Origin: Acidobacteriota bacterium
Lineage (GTDB): Bacteria > Acidobacteriota > Vicinamibacteria > Vicinamibacterales > UBA823
Assembly (NCBI GenBank): GCA_002720285.1
Contig: PBHT01000053.1
Location: forward strand, 1 to 16,784
Reading direction: 5' to 3'
Length of the DNA: 16,784 nucleotides
Shown in pieces: positions 8,470-15,969 of the stretch. A program made the position numbers and the translations under genes. Under the pieces are notes generated by a model. The model had not been told where the DNA came from. It searched no databases and worked only from the letters and a program-made list of their open reading frames with translations. Position 1 is the first letter of the stretch. Each line of letters opens with the position of its first letter.

Positions 8470-10539
8470 ATGCCAATTAATCCTCGTTATTCAAAGTTGT
8501 TCGAGCCTCTCGAGATAGGCCCAGTAACAACACCGAATCGCTTCTATCAGGTTCCCCACTGCACGGGTATGGGTTATTCGCTACCGGAAACACTTACAGC
8601 AATGAGGAGCATCAAGGCAGAAGGTGGTTGGGGAGTTGTCTGTACCGAATATGCATCAATCCATCCATCATCTGACGATACACCGTTTCCGTCCTGCACA
8701 TGGTGGGATAACGGAGATGTCAGCACCATGTCGGTTGTTGCAGATGCCATTCACGAACATGGCGCACTCGCGGGCACCCAACTGTGGCATGGCGGGCTTT
8801 ATGCGGCAAACAAAGGCACACGAGAACTTCCATTCGCTCCTACTGGGGGGCCAATCGCATACCTCAATCCGCTTCATGCGATCGAGATGTCCAAATCAGA
8901 TATTAAGGACCTGCGACGTTGGCAGATCGACGCCGCCAAGCGAGCTAAAACTGCTGGGTTTGATATTATTTATGTCTATGCTGGCCACGCGTATCTTCCA
9001 TTTCAATTCATAACACCACGATTCAATCAGCGTCAAGACGAATATGGAGGGTCCCTAGAAAATCGAGTCCGCCTGTTTCGGGAAATGATCGAAGACACAA
9101 AAGATGCAGTTGGCGATCGATGTGCCGTAGCCGTTCGATTCGCAGTTCATGAATTTCAAGTAGATGGTGGACTTTCAAGCGACGCAGAAGGTCGGGAAGT
9201 TGTTGAAATGCTTGCAGACCTACCCGACCTGTGGGATGTGAACATCAGTGACTACCGAAGCGACTCGGGTTCTTCTCGATTCTTCGCAGAAGGCAGCCAA
9301 GAACAATACACGGAATTTGTGAAGTCTGTCACGAACAAGCCAGTCGTGGGCGTCGGGCGGTACACTTCACCTGATACGATGGTTTCCGCGATTGAGCGCG
9401 GAGTCCTTGATCTAATTGGTGCTGCGCGTCCTTCGATCGCAGATCCTTTTCTGCCTAATAAGATAGCCAATGGCCAAGAGGACGATATACGCGAGTGTAT
9501 TGGGTGCAATATCTGTCGAGCAACGTTTAAGGCCAGCACGCCTATTCGTTGTACGCAAAACCCTACGATGGGCGAAGAGTTCAGACGAGGATGGCATCCC
9601 GAACAAGTTCCACATAAGTCGTCAGATCACACTGCACTCATAGTAGGTGCGGGACCAGCTGGACTTGAGTGTGCGGCGACGCTAGGAGCGAGGGGCTATA
9701 CGGTAACACTAGCTGAAGCGACGAATGAGCCAGGTGGTCATATAGGTACGGCCGCAAAACTACCAGGGCTCGCAGCCTGGGCAAGAGTCCGTGACTACAG
9801 AATATCGAAAATCTTACAAATGCCGGACGTTACGCTATATAAAAATAGTCCCATGACAGCCGACAATGTGCTCGAATTTGATAGTGACACAATTTTGATT
9901 GCAACTGGATCCAGGTGGCGCAACGACGGTGTGGGTCGATTCAATCGCTCACCAATTCATGGATGTTACGGTCCTGGAGTACTAAGACCAGAAGAGGTGC
10001 TATCGAATTCAGAAATTCAAGGGCCCGTTGTGATCTTCGATGACGAACATTACTACATGGCAGGTGCGTTAGCTGAACTGCTCATCGGCCAAGGACATTC
10101 GGTCACGCTCTGTACAACAGCTCCTGAACCATGCGTATGGACCCAATGGACCGACGAACACCACTTACTAATACCTCACCTATACAATTTGGGTATAAAC
10201 ATCATCGTTTCCCATAATCTCTTAAGTTTTAACGGAAGCTCAGCAGAACTAAAGTTTCTGTACAGCTCTGAAACTATTTCTGTCGATTGCAACACACTAA
10301 TACCCGTCACCGCTCGCAAACCAAACGACAGCATTTACTTTGAACTACTGAAAAAACTGGAAGGTTCAGATGAATCAGCAGCCCCCACAATTACAAGAAT
10401 CGGTGACTGTTTAGCACCAGGCCTCACTGCCGATGCTGTTTACAGCGGACATAAGTTTGCGCGCGAACTTGGGATCGATAGCACTATGCGACCCTTAAAA
10501 CGAGAACGCATTATTATGTCTTCACCACCGCTCGACTAA
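8470..10539 (+). CDS. Trimethylamine-dehydrogenase-like FMN/[4Fe-4S] amine dehydrogenase (old yellow enzyme superfamily)
   Basis: This 689-residue flavoprotein resembles trimethylamine, dimethylamine and histamine dehydrogenases along its whole length, and more distantly DgcA-type demethylases and dienoyl-CoA reductase. Residues 1-335 form the TIM barrel. FYQVPHC places Cys31 where TMADH carries its 6-S-cysteinyl FMN. Tyr170, His173 and Asp265 match the active-site Tyr169, His172 and Asp267 of TMADH. The cluster motif is C343-x2-C346-x2-C349-x11-C361, followed by RRGWHPEQV as in TMADH. A dinucleotide-binding domain follows (VGAGPAGLECAA). The expected reaction is oxidative N-dealkylation of an amine, yielding aldehyde and passing electrons to an electron-transfer flavoprotein, none of which is encoded here. 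Of the TMADH aromatic bowl (Tyr60, Trp264, Trp355), only the tyrosine is kept (Tyr61). Trp264 falls in a deletion and Trp355 is Phe353, so the amine is probably not trimethylamine. It starts immediately after the hydrolase stop (TAGATG). Confidence 0.9.
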   Translation: MPINPRYSKLFEPLEIGPVTTPNRFYQVPHCTGMGYSLPETLTAMRSIKAEGGWGVVCTEYASIHPSSDDTPFPSCTWWDNGDVSTMSVVADAIHEHGALAGTQLWHGGLYAANKGTRELPFAPTGGPIAYLNPLHAIEMSKSDIKDLRRWQIDAAKRAKTAGFDIIYVYAGHAYLPFQFITPRFNQRQDEYGGSLENRVRLFREMIEDTKDAVGDRCAVAVRFAVHEFQVDGGLSSDAEGREVVEMLADLPDLWDVNISDYRSDSGSSRFFAEGSQEQYTEFVKSVTNKPVVGVGRYTSPDTMVSAIERGVLDLIGAARPSIADPFLPNKIANGQEDDIRECIGCNICRATFKASTPIRCTQNPTMGEEFRRGWHPEQVPHKSSDHTALIVGAGPAGLECAATLGARGYTVTLAEATNEPGGHIGTAAKLPGLAAWARVRDYRISKILQMPDVTLYKNSPMTADNVLEFDSDTILIATGSRWRNDGVGRFNRSPIHGCYGPGVLRPEEVLSNSEIQGPVVIFDDEHYYMAGALAELLIGQGHSVTLCTTAPEPCVWTQWTDEHHLLIPHLYNLGINIIVSHNLLSFNGSSAELKFLYSSETISVDCNTLIPVTARKPNDSIYFELLKKLEGSDESAAPTITRIGDCLAPGLTADAVYSGHKFARELGIDSTMRPLKRERIIMSSPPLD

Positions 10540-10556
10540 GGTAATCAGTTTCTGAT

Positions 10557-12074
10557 ATGGCACGAAAATCCCGTGGCAAACAACGCGCCAGATCAGCCTT
10601 TCCTTCTCAACAACCTTGGCAACGATTGGTTAACCCATACAGCCCAATTGAAGTCCTCGACGAGGAAGAATTGAATGCTATCCATGAAGCCAGCATGGAA
10701 ATTCTTGAAAATGTTGGTGTCGAATTTCTAAGCGAGCGTGCCCTTACCATTCTCGAAAACTCGGGCGCTATTATTGACCGTGACAACAATCTTGTGCGTA
10801 TGGATCGGGGACTTGTACTTGAGTCGATTTCCAACGCCCCCTCTCAATTTACTTTGCACGCACGCAATCCGCAACGCTATGTGCTTATTGGAGATAACCA
10901 CATTTGTTTCGATTCAGTCGGTGGGCCCGCGTATGTGTCCGACCTTGATCAAGGAAGGCGTGCTGGCAACTTTAATGATTTTCGAAAGTTTATATGTTTA
11001 ATCCAGTCTTTGGACGTACTTCATATGTGTGGTGGGATTCCAGTAGTACCTGTTGACCTTGATCCGGCGACACGTCATCTTGACTGCATTTACACCACAA
11101 TTACTCATATAGACAAAGTCTGGCATACGACTGGCCTAGGACGTCAACGGATGTCTGATGCGATTGACATGCTTTGCATAGTTCGAAATCAAACCAGAGA
11201 CGAAATCAAAACTGAACCTGGCATATTCACAACAATAAACTGTAATTCTCCACGCCGGTTCGATGGCCCGATGCTTGATGGGTTAATGGAAGCAGTCGAA
11301 CATGGTCAAGCGGTTACCATCACACCATTTACGCTTTCTGGTGCAATGAGTCCTACGACTCTCGCTGGCTCTCTTGTTCAGCAAAATGTAGAAGCGTTGG
11401 CAGGCATCGCATTCGCTCAGATCGTATCTCCAGGCTCACCTTGCATTTATGGCGCATTTACCTCTAATGTCGACATGAAGTCTGGTGCCCCAGCATTTGG
11501 GACTCCGGAATATACACAAGCTTGCCTAGCATCGGGCCAAATCGCACGCTACTACGGGATGCCTTACCGCTCTAGCAATACAAACACGTCCAACGTCGCT
11601 GACGCGCAGGCTGTATATGAATCATCTATGTCCCTTTGGGGATCGATAATGGGTCACTCGAACTTATTGCACCATGCTGCTGGTTGGCTTGAAGGTGGCC
11701 TCACAGCTTCTTTTGAGAAAACTATTATCGATGCTGAAATGCTACAAATGATGGGAGCATTCTTGAAACCATTTAAGGTCACAAACGATACCTTGTCTGT
11801 GGAAACCATATCTCAGGTTGAGCCCGGTGGTCACTTTTTTGGCACAAAGCAGACTCTGGACCTTTACGAGGAAGCTTTTTATTCCCCTTTGTTATCAGAC
11901 TGGCGGAATTTTGAGACTTGGTCCGACTCTGGAGCACAAACAGCTACTGAACGCGCCAATATTCTTTGGAAAAATATTCTCGATAACTACGAACAACCGC
12001 ACATAGATCCAGCCACTGACGAACACCTAAGAGTCTTTGTAGATCGGCGCAAGAAAGAAGAGAGACAACATTAA
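10557..12074 (+). CDS. MttB-superfamily (COG5598) methyltransferase homologue, no pyrrolysine
   Basis: This 505-residue protein belongs to the trimethylamine:corrinoid methyltransferase superfamily, whose characterised non-pyrrolysine members demethylate quaternary amines such as glycine betaine, proline betaine and carnitine. Superfamily segments visible are NPYSPIEVLDEEELNAIHEASMEIL cut in two parts near residues 26-50, GGPAYVSDLDQGRR, GAMSPTTLAGSLVQQN, SGAPAFGTPEYTQA and HHAAGWLEGGL. It is read through with no in-frame amber codon, so no pyrrolysine is used. The N-terminus is basic (MARKSRGKQRARS). Characterised relatives need a corrinoid protein and a reactivating ATPase, but neither is in this window, so the methyl acceptor is unknown. 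It lies 17 bp after the flavoprotein and overlaps the Rieske gene by 1 bp (TAATG), suggesting the three act on the same compound. Confidence 0.88.
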   Translation: MARKSRGKQRARSAFPSQQPWQRLVNPYSPIEVLDEEELNAIHEASMEILENVGVEFLSERALTILENSGAIIDRDNNLVRMDRGLVLESISNAPSQFTLHARNPQRYVLIGDNHICFDSVGGPAYVSDLDQGRRAGNFNDFRKFICLIQSLDVLHMCGGIPVVPVDLDPATRHLDCIYTTITHIDKVWHTTGLGRQRMSDAIDMLCIVRNQTRDEIKTEPGIFTTINCNSPRRFDGPMLDGLMEAVEHGQAVTITPFTLSGAMSPTTLAGSLVQQNVEALAGIAFAQIVSPGSPCIYGAFTSNVDMKSGAPAFGTPEYTQACLASGQIARYYGMPYRSSNTNTSNVADAQAVYESSMSLWGSIMGHSNLLHHAAGWLEGGLTASFEKTIIDAEMLQMMGAFLKPFKVTNDTLSVETISQVEPGGHFFGTKQTLDLYEEAFYSPLLSDWRNFETWSDSGAQTATERANILWKNILDNYEQPHIDPATDEHLRVFVDRRKKEERQH

Positions 12075-13216
12075 TGACATCAAAACCTAAAACACTCAAC
12101 TCTGACTTCTATAAACGAACTCGACTGCCACTCCTTGAAGCCGATACGATGCCAACGGAGTGCTACACATCGCGAGATTTCTACAATCTAGAAATAAAGA
12201 AAATTTTCTACAAAGTCTGGAATTTTATCGGTAGAGCAGATCTGGTGCCAGAGATTGGCGATTACTATGCGTTTGATTTTGCCGATGTCCCAATTTTAAT
12301 CGTCCGTGGTGATGACAATAAAATTCGAGCATTTGCAAATAGTTGTAGACATCGAGGTGCAAAAATTGCGTCGGGTGAGGGAAACTGTAATGCCTTTTCC
12401 TGTCCCTACCACGGTTGGACATATTCCCTTGATGGCCATTTAAAAGCAGCAACCTATATGGATCGCACAAAAGGCTTTAATAAGTCAGATTACGGTCTCG
12501 TACCACTTCGCCTCGAACAATGGGGCGGTTTTCTATTTGTATGCTTCGATAATAACGCCGAACCACTGGAACATTTCCTAGGTGATCTTCCGGAACTCAT
12601 GCGCCCCTATGATCTTGACCGCCTAAGGTGCACTCGCCGTCAGGAATACTCACTTCAATGTAACTGGAAAATTTATATTGAAAACGCAATGGAGTCGTAT
12701 CACGTGCCCTGGGTTCACAATAAAACGCTTCAGAAACAAAAACGAGATCACAACCCGCCGATATTACCCATTAATGGTGAGTATTCTGGCTTACTCACAC
12801 GACACAAAGGAAGTCGAGCCTTACTCCCAGGGATGGAAGGTTTCCCTTATATACCAACACTTACTGGCGATAGCGCTGAAGGAACCTACTACATCTTGAT
12901 CAATCCAAGCACGATGCTTGGGTGTACGTTTGACACTGTCTGGTGGCTTGAGCTTCATCCCGAAGGACCCGAGCAAACCAAACTTATAGTTGGATCATGT
13001 TTTCATGAGACTACAACTGCTCGCGATGATTTTGAACACATTGTTCAGAACTACTACAAAAGGCTTAATATCTCTATTGTCGAAGACAATGAGATTTCAG
13101 AGCTACAACAGGCAGGTTTAAGGTCACCATTCGCACAGCCCGGACGATTTTCTTACATGGAACCACTAGTACACGTGATCGATAACTGGGTGCTGGATAG
13201 AGTGCTCAGTGACTGA
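12074..13216 (+). CDS. Rieske non-heme iron oxygenase, alpha subunit (quaternary-amine/ring-hydroxylating type)
   Basis: This 380-residue oxygenase activates O2 at a mononuclear iron, fed by a Rieske [2Fe-2S] cluster. The cluster ligands are Cys91-His93 and Cys110-His113 (CRH...CPYH). The catalytic domain has NWKIYIENAMESYHVPWVH: Glu207 as the residue bridging to the neighbouring Rieske domain, His210 and His215 as iron ligands, and Asp338 in VEDNEISELQQAGL as the likely third ligand. The ENxxExYHxxxxH pattern and the length fit the subgroup containing glycine betaine monooxygenase (GbcA), stachydrine demethylase and carnitine oxygenase, though aromatic substrates cannot be excluded. In that subgroup the product is an aldehyde plus the demethylated or cleaved amine. 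The ferredoxin/flavin reductase it needs is not encoded here. It overlaps the gene before by 1 bp and the gene after by 8 bp. Confidence 0.92.
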   Translation: MTSKPKTLNSDFYKRTRLPLLEADTMPTECYTSRDFYNLEIKKIFYKVWNFIGRADLVPEIGDYYAFDFADVPILIVRGDDNKIRAFANSCRHRGAKIASGEGNCNAFSCPYHGWTYSLDGHLKAATYMDRTKGFNKSDYGLVPLRLEQWGGFLFVCFDNNAEPLEHFLGDLPELMRPYDLDRLRCTRRQEYSLQCNWKIYIENAMESYHVPWVHNKTLQKQKRDHNPPILPINGEYSGLLTRHKGSRALLPGMEGFPYIPTLTGDSAEGTYYILINPSTMLGCTFDTVWWLELHPEGPEQTKLIVGSCFHETTTARDDFEHIVQNYYKRLNISIVEDNEISELQQAGLRSPFAQPGRFSYMEPLVHVIDNWVLDRVLSD

Positions 13217-14213
13217 CAGTGACCAAAAGCTACGGCTTCACATTGCGGCATTGTCATCGCAGCCTGATGTGTTCTGGGTAACAGAAGAACGATTTGCTAA
13301 CGCCTGCTCTCGCCATCCAGAATTAGCATTAAGACTAGAGGCTGATTGGAGTTGGGATCTAGTTGGATTTGATCGAGCGGTTCGAATCAGTGACATTTTA
13401 ATTGGCTGGCGATTCGGCGATCTGTCTCAAATCAGGAAGACTCAACGACTAAAATGGATTCAACTCACTGGCGCGGGAACCGAACACCTCCAGCCGCTTG
13501 ATTGGCTACCTCGGCGCATCAGGCTGACAAACAATGCCGGGGTTCATGGACCCAAATTAGCAGAATTTGCCGGCACCTCTATCCTGATGTTGAACCACGG
13601 ATTCCCCCATTACGTTACCCAACAGCGTCGATCCAAATGGTCGAAGCAATTCACAACAACCATTAATGGAAAGAGCGTTCTTATTATTGGTCTCGGTAGT
13701 ACAGGCGGTGCTGTGGCGAAATGGTTGAAAACCAAATTAGGATTGAAGGTCGTTGGAGTTCGACGCTCAGGTCAACCACATCGATACGCGGATTCGGTAT
13801 TTCCTCCAAATCAAATTGACAGGCTACTCCCACAGGCTGATTTTGTTGTCGTTACGGCGCCGCTAACGAATGAAACCAACAATCTCCTTGATCGTCGTCG
13901 ACTTTCACTTTTAAAGCCAACCGCTGGTCTGGTCAATTTGGGGCGTGCAAAAATAATTGACTATAAAGCACTAGCGGAATACTTAGAAGAAGGCCGAATA
14001 GCCGGTGCTATATTGGACGTGTTCGACCCAGAACCGCTTCCTCCAACTTCACTACTGTGGCAAACCCGTAATTTGATCGCTGTCCCACATTGTTCTTCCG
14101 ACGATGCCGAGCATTACATTGATCACACTCTTGATTTGTTCTTCGAAAATCTTAGTAGGCTATTGCAAGGGAAACGACTCAAGAATGCTATATCAAGAAG
14201 GCACCAATATTGA
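13209..14213 (+). CDS. D-isomer-specific 2-hydroxyacid dehydrogenase (glyoxylate/hydroxypyruvate reductase-like)
   Basis: This is an NAD(P)-dependent oxidoreductase interconverting a 2-oxoacid and its D-2-hydroxyacid. The 334-residue protein carries the nucleotide-binding motif GLGSTGG (161-167) and the catalytic set Arg246 (NLGRA), Glu275 (DVFDPEPLP) and His294 (VPHCSS), spaced as in this family. The end of the second Rossmann strand reads VVGVRRSG with Arg185-Arg186 in place of the acidic residue of NAD-specific enzymes. That points to NADP(H) and so to a reductase role such as for glyoxylate or hydroxypyruvate. It starts with GTG inside the Rieske gene (GTGACTGA, 8 bp overlap), indicating coupled translation. 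As the last operon gene it probably handles a two- or three-carbon acid released by the earlier steps. It is too short and lacks the N-terminal part expected of formate dehydrogenase. Confidence 0.9.
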   Translation: MTDSDQKLRLHIAALSSQPDVFWVTEERFANACSRHPELALRLEADWSWDLVGFDRAVRISDILIGWRFGDLSQIRKTQRLKWIQLTGAGTEHLQPLDWLPRRIRLTNNAGVHGPKLAEFAGTSILMLNHGFPHYVTQQRRSKWSKQFTTTINGKSVLIIGLGSTGGAVAKWLKTKLGLKVVGVRRSGQPHRYADSVFPPNQIDRLLPQADFVVVTAPLTNETNNLLDRRRLSLLKPTAGLVNLGRAKIIDYKALAEYLEEGRIAGAILDVFDPEPLPPTSLLWQTRNLIAVPHCSSDDAEHYIDHTLDLFFENLSRLLQGKRLKNAISRRHQY

Positions 14214-14652
14214 TACCCATACAATACCCGATGATTGACCATATAAATTAGCCAGATAACCATTCACTAGGAATCAACTTACGCTACCAAAATTATTTGC
14301 TCCTGATTTCTCTGAATGTAGGGTTAATCCACTTCATATCATACGACTCGAAGTGTCAACATGAACTCATTGCCCAATTAAGACAGACGAACAGATTCCA
14401 AGTGCATAGGTCATGCAAGAGCTAGATGTCCCCAGCGTTACCCAACTCAAAGTAATCGCCAGTTCAGAGGTATCGTAAATGTTGATCCATCATGGAACGA
14501 TATCCAACCGCAATGAATCGCTACCTGCACTCAATACATCGGTAATTTATTTATCAGCTTTTCCATGGAAATGACTAAGACCAACAAACCAAAGATTCGA
14601 AATCCAGGAGTTGAATCTCAGATCGACTAGCAAATCGCATAGATTGGCGACA
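14214..14652. other. 439 bp gap between convergent genes, no gene recognised
   Basis: The plus-strand operon and the minus-strand M24 gene end facing each other here. I find no credible reading frame, RNA gene or repeat. No GC-rich hairpin with a T-run is present for either side. The only dyads are small (TGCAT-AGGTC-ATGCA at 14403-14417 and TTCCATGGAA near 14560), so termination may be rho-dependent. Base composition is A/T-richer than the genes. Confidence 0.6.
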
Positions 14653-15900
14653 TCAGATCAATAATTTCTCTTCGAATGGATAGGTAGACAAAGGTAGTGC
14701 GCCGTCTTTAGTCACCAAGACCTGATCTTCGAGTTTTACACCGTACGGTGCACCATCCTTACCAGCATAACATTCGAGACAGAAAACCATATTCTCCTGA
14801 ATATTTCGGTCCACATAAGAACTGGGTTCTCCCTTGCGATCATCATCAGGATAAGGTATCCCCGGACCTTCATCTTCCAATCCCGCCTGGTGAGCCATAG
14901 CTCCATAACGACCATTCATATACCCAGAGGGTAACTTTGGTGCCGCATGTCCGAATTCTTCAAATGTCATTCCGGGCTTCATCAGCTCACGCATGCCGTT
15001 CACGCAATCATACGCTATCCGATAGGCCTCTTTTTGGCCGTCCGTTGCCACGTCACCACACAGAAAGGTCCGGGAAATATCGACGACATAACCTTCATAA
15101 ACATTTGCGTCCGTATCAATGCCTACCAGGTCACCGGGTTGAACCACCTTGTCATGCGCCTCCGACATCCACGGATTTGTATTCGTGCCGGATGCGACTA
15201 AACGAGTGAACATGAACTCCCCATGGTGATCGAATAGGGTCTTGTTCAAAATGCCCAGCAATTCATACTCTCGGATCCCGGGCCGGATTGCCGCCTCAAA
15301 ATCAGCCAGCATTGCATCACCCGCTGCACCATTTAAAATCATCAGTTGAACTTCTTCAGGCGTTTTGACTTCACGCGCATCGACTGTAGCCGGACTCGGA
15401 TCGGAGACCTTGATGCCGACATTCTGCAGTGCCATGAATCCAAATCCATCCAGCTTATCCACAGCCAATGGCTCTCCAGCGTATCCGAGTTCAGTCATCA
15501 CCGACTTAATCTGATCTGCCCATTTGCTTGCAGCTGCTAACCCCTCGGCAGCTTTATACTGCCACGATGGCGCTGGGCGAACGTCCTCTGTGATTTTCTC
15601 GGAGACATGCATTGAGTTCATGTATTCGAACAGTACCGGCGCACCATCGGCCGGGACAACGGCAAAACGCGCAAGGGTTGTTGCCGTCCACACGCCCATT
15701 ACTTCTGTTCCCGTAGCATAGCGGATATTGCCCGGATTATAGAAAAGACAGACTGGGATCCCATGGTGCTTCATCATTCGCTGCAGACGGGCGAGACGCC
15801 CTGCACGAAGAGCCAAAAAATCGATTTCACTCACATTGGGGACCCGCAACATCTGGATATGGGGACTTGGATCTCTATAGTGATTGCCGCCAACATCCAT
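14653..15900 (-). CDS. M24-fold metalloenzyme resembling DMSP lyase DddP / Xaa-Pro peptidase family
   Basis: This 415-residue protein has the creatinase/aminopeptidase P (pita-bread) fold: an N-terminal creatinase-type domain (about 30-180) and a catalytic domain with metal ligands Asp262, Asp264, Asp274, His337, Glu376 and Glu391. Compared from memory with the iron-binding set of DddP (Asp295, Asp297, Asp307, His371, Glu406, Glu421), every local spacing agrees. The residue six after the histidine is Asp343, as in the catalytic Asp377 of DddP. Shared stretches include NIRYATGTE, LVASGTNTNPW, VVDISRT and a C-terminus LSTYPFEEKLL. It is about 30 residues shorter at the N-terminus than DddP. DddP splits dimethylsulfoniopropionate to acrylate and dimethyl sulfide; other M24 members are proline peptidases, creatinases or ectoine hydrolases, so the function is open. 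AAAGGAG at 15909-15915 supports the start. It follows the cupin gene by 69 bp, probably as one unit, and by eye is slightly richer in GC than the plus-strand operon. Confidence 0.88.
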   Translation of the reverse strand: MDVGGNHYRDPSPHIQMLRVPNVSEIDFLALRAGRLARLQRMMKHHGIPVCLFYNPGNIRYATGTEVMGVWTATTLARFAVVPADGAPVLFEYMNSMHVSEKITEDVRPAPSWQYKAAEGLAAASKWADQIKSVMTELGYAGEPLAVDKLDGFGFMALQNVGIKVSDPSPATVDAREVKTPEEVQLMILNGAAGDAMLADFEAAIRPGIREYELLGILNKTLFDHHGEFMFTRLVASGTNTNPWMSEAHDKVVQPGDLVGIDTDANVYEGYVVDISRTFLCGDVATDGQKEAYRIAYDCVNGMRELMKPGMTFEEFGHAAPKLPSGYMNGRYGAMAHQAGLEDEGPGIPYPDDDRKGEPSSYVDRNIQENMVFCLECYAGKDGAPYGVKLEDQVLVTKDGALPLSTYPFEEKLLI

Positions 15901-15908
15901 CTATGATT

Positions 15909-15915
15909 CTCCTTT
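15909..15915 (-). promoter_or_regulatory. Strong ribosome binding site of the M24 gene
   Basis: AAAGGAG on the minus strand is spaced 8 nt from the ATG at 15900. It is the strongest Shine-Dalgarno sequence in the window. Confidence 0.75.
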
Positions 15916-15969
15916 GAGTTACGTGTTAGTTATTTTCAGACGCACAACAAGCTAATTGGCCTTGACAGT

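Noticed and set aside
10557..12074. Pyrrolysine (amber read-through) in the MttB-like gene
   Set aside because: The frame is continuous from ATG to TAA with no in-frame TAG, and the length is normal for non-pyrrolysine members.
13209..14213. NAD-dependent formate dehydrogenase to burn released methyl groups
   Set aside because: Same superfamily, but the protein is about 60 residues too short. The Arg pair at the cofactor site and the DVFDPEPLP motif with Glu275 fit hydroxyacid reductases instead.
14214..14652. Possible decayed gene or small RNA in the convergent gap
   Set aside because: All frames are broken by stops at short intervals, no family motif is visible, and no strong stem-loop or T-run was found.
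14937..15721. Plus-strand frames of 64-90 residues inside the M24 gene
   Set aside because: They are antisense shadows of a gene with a complete metal site and a strong ribosome site.
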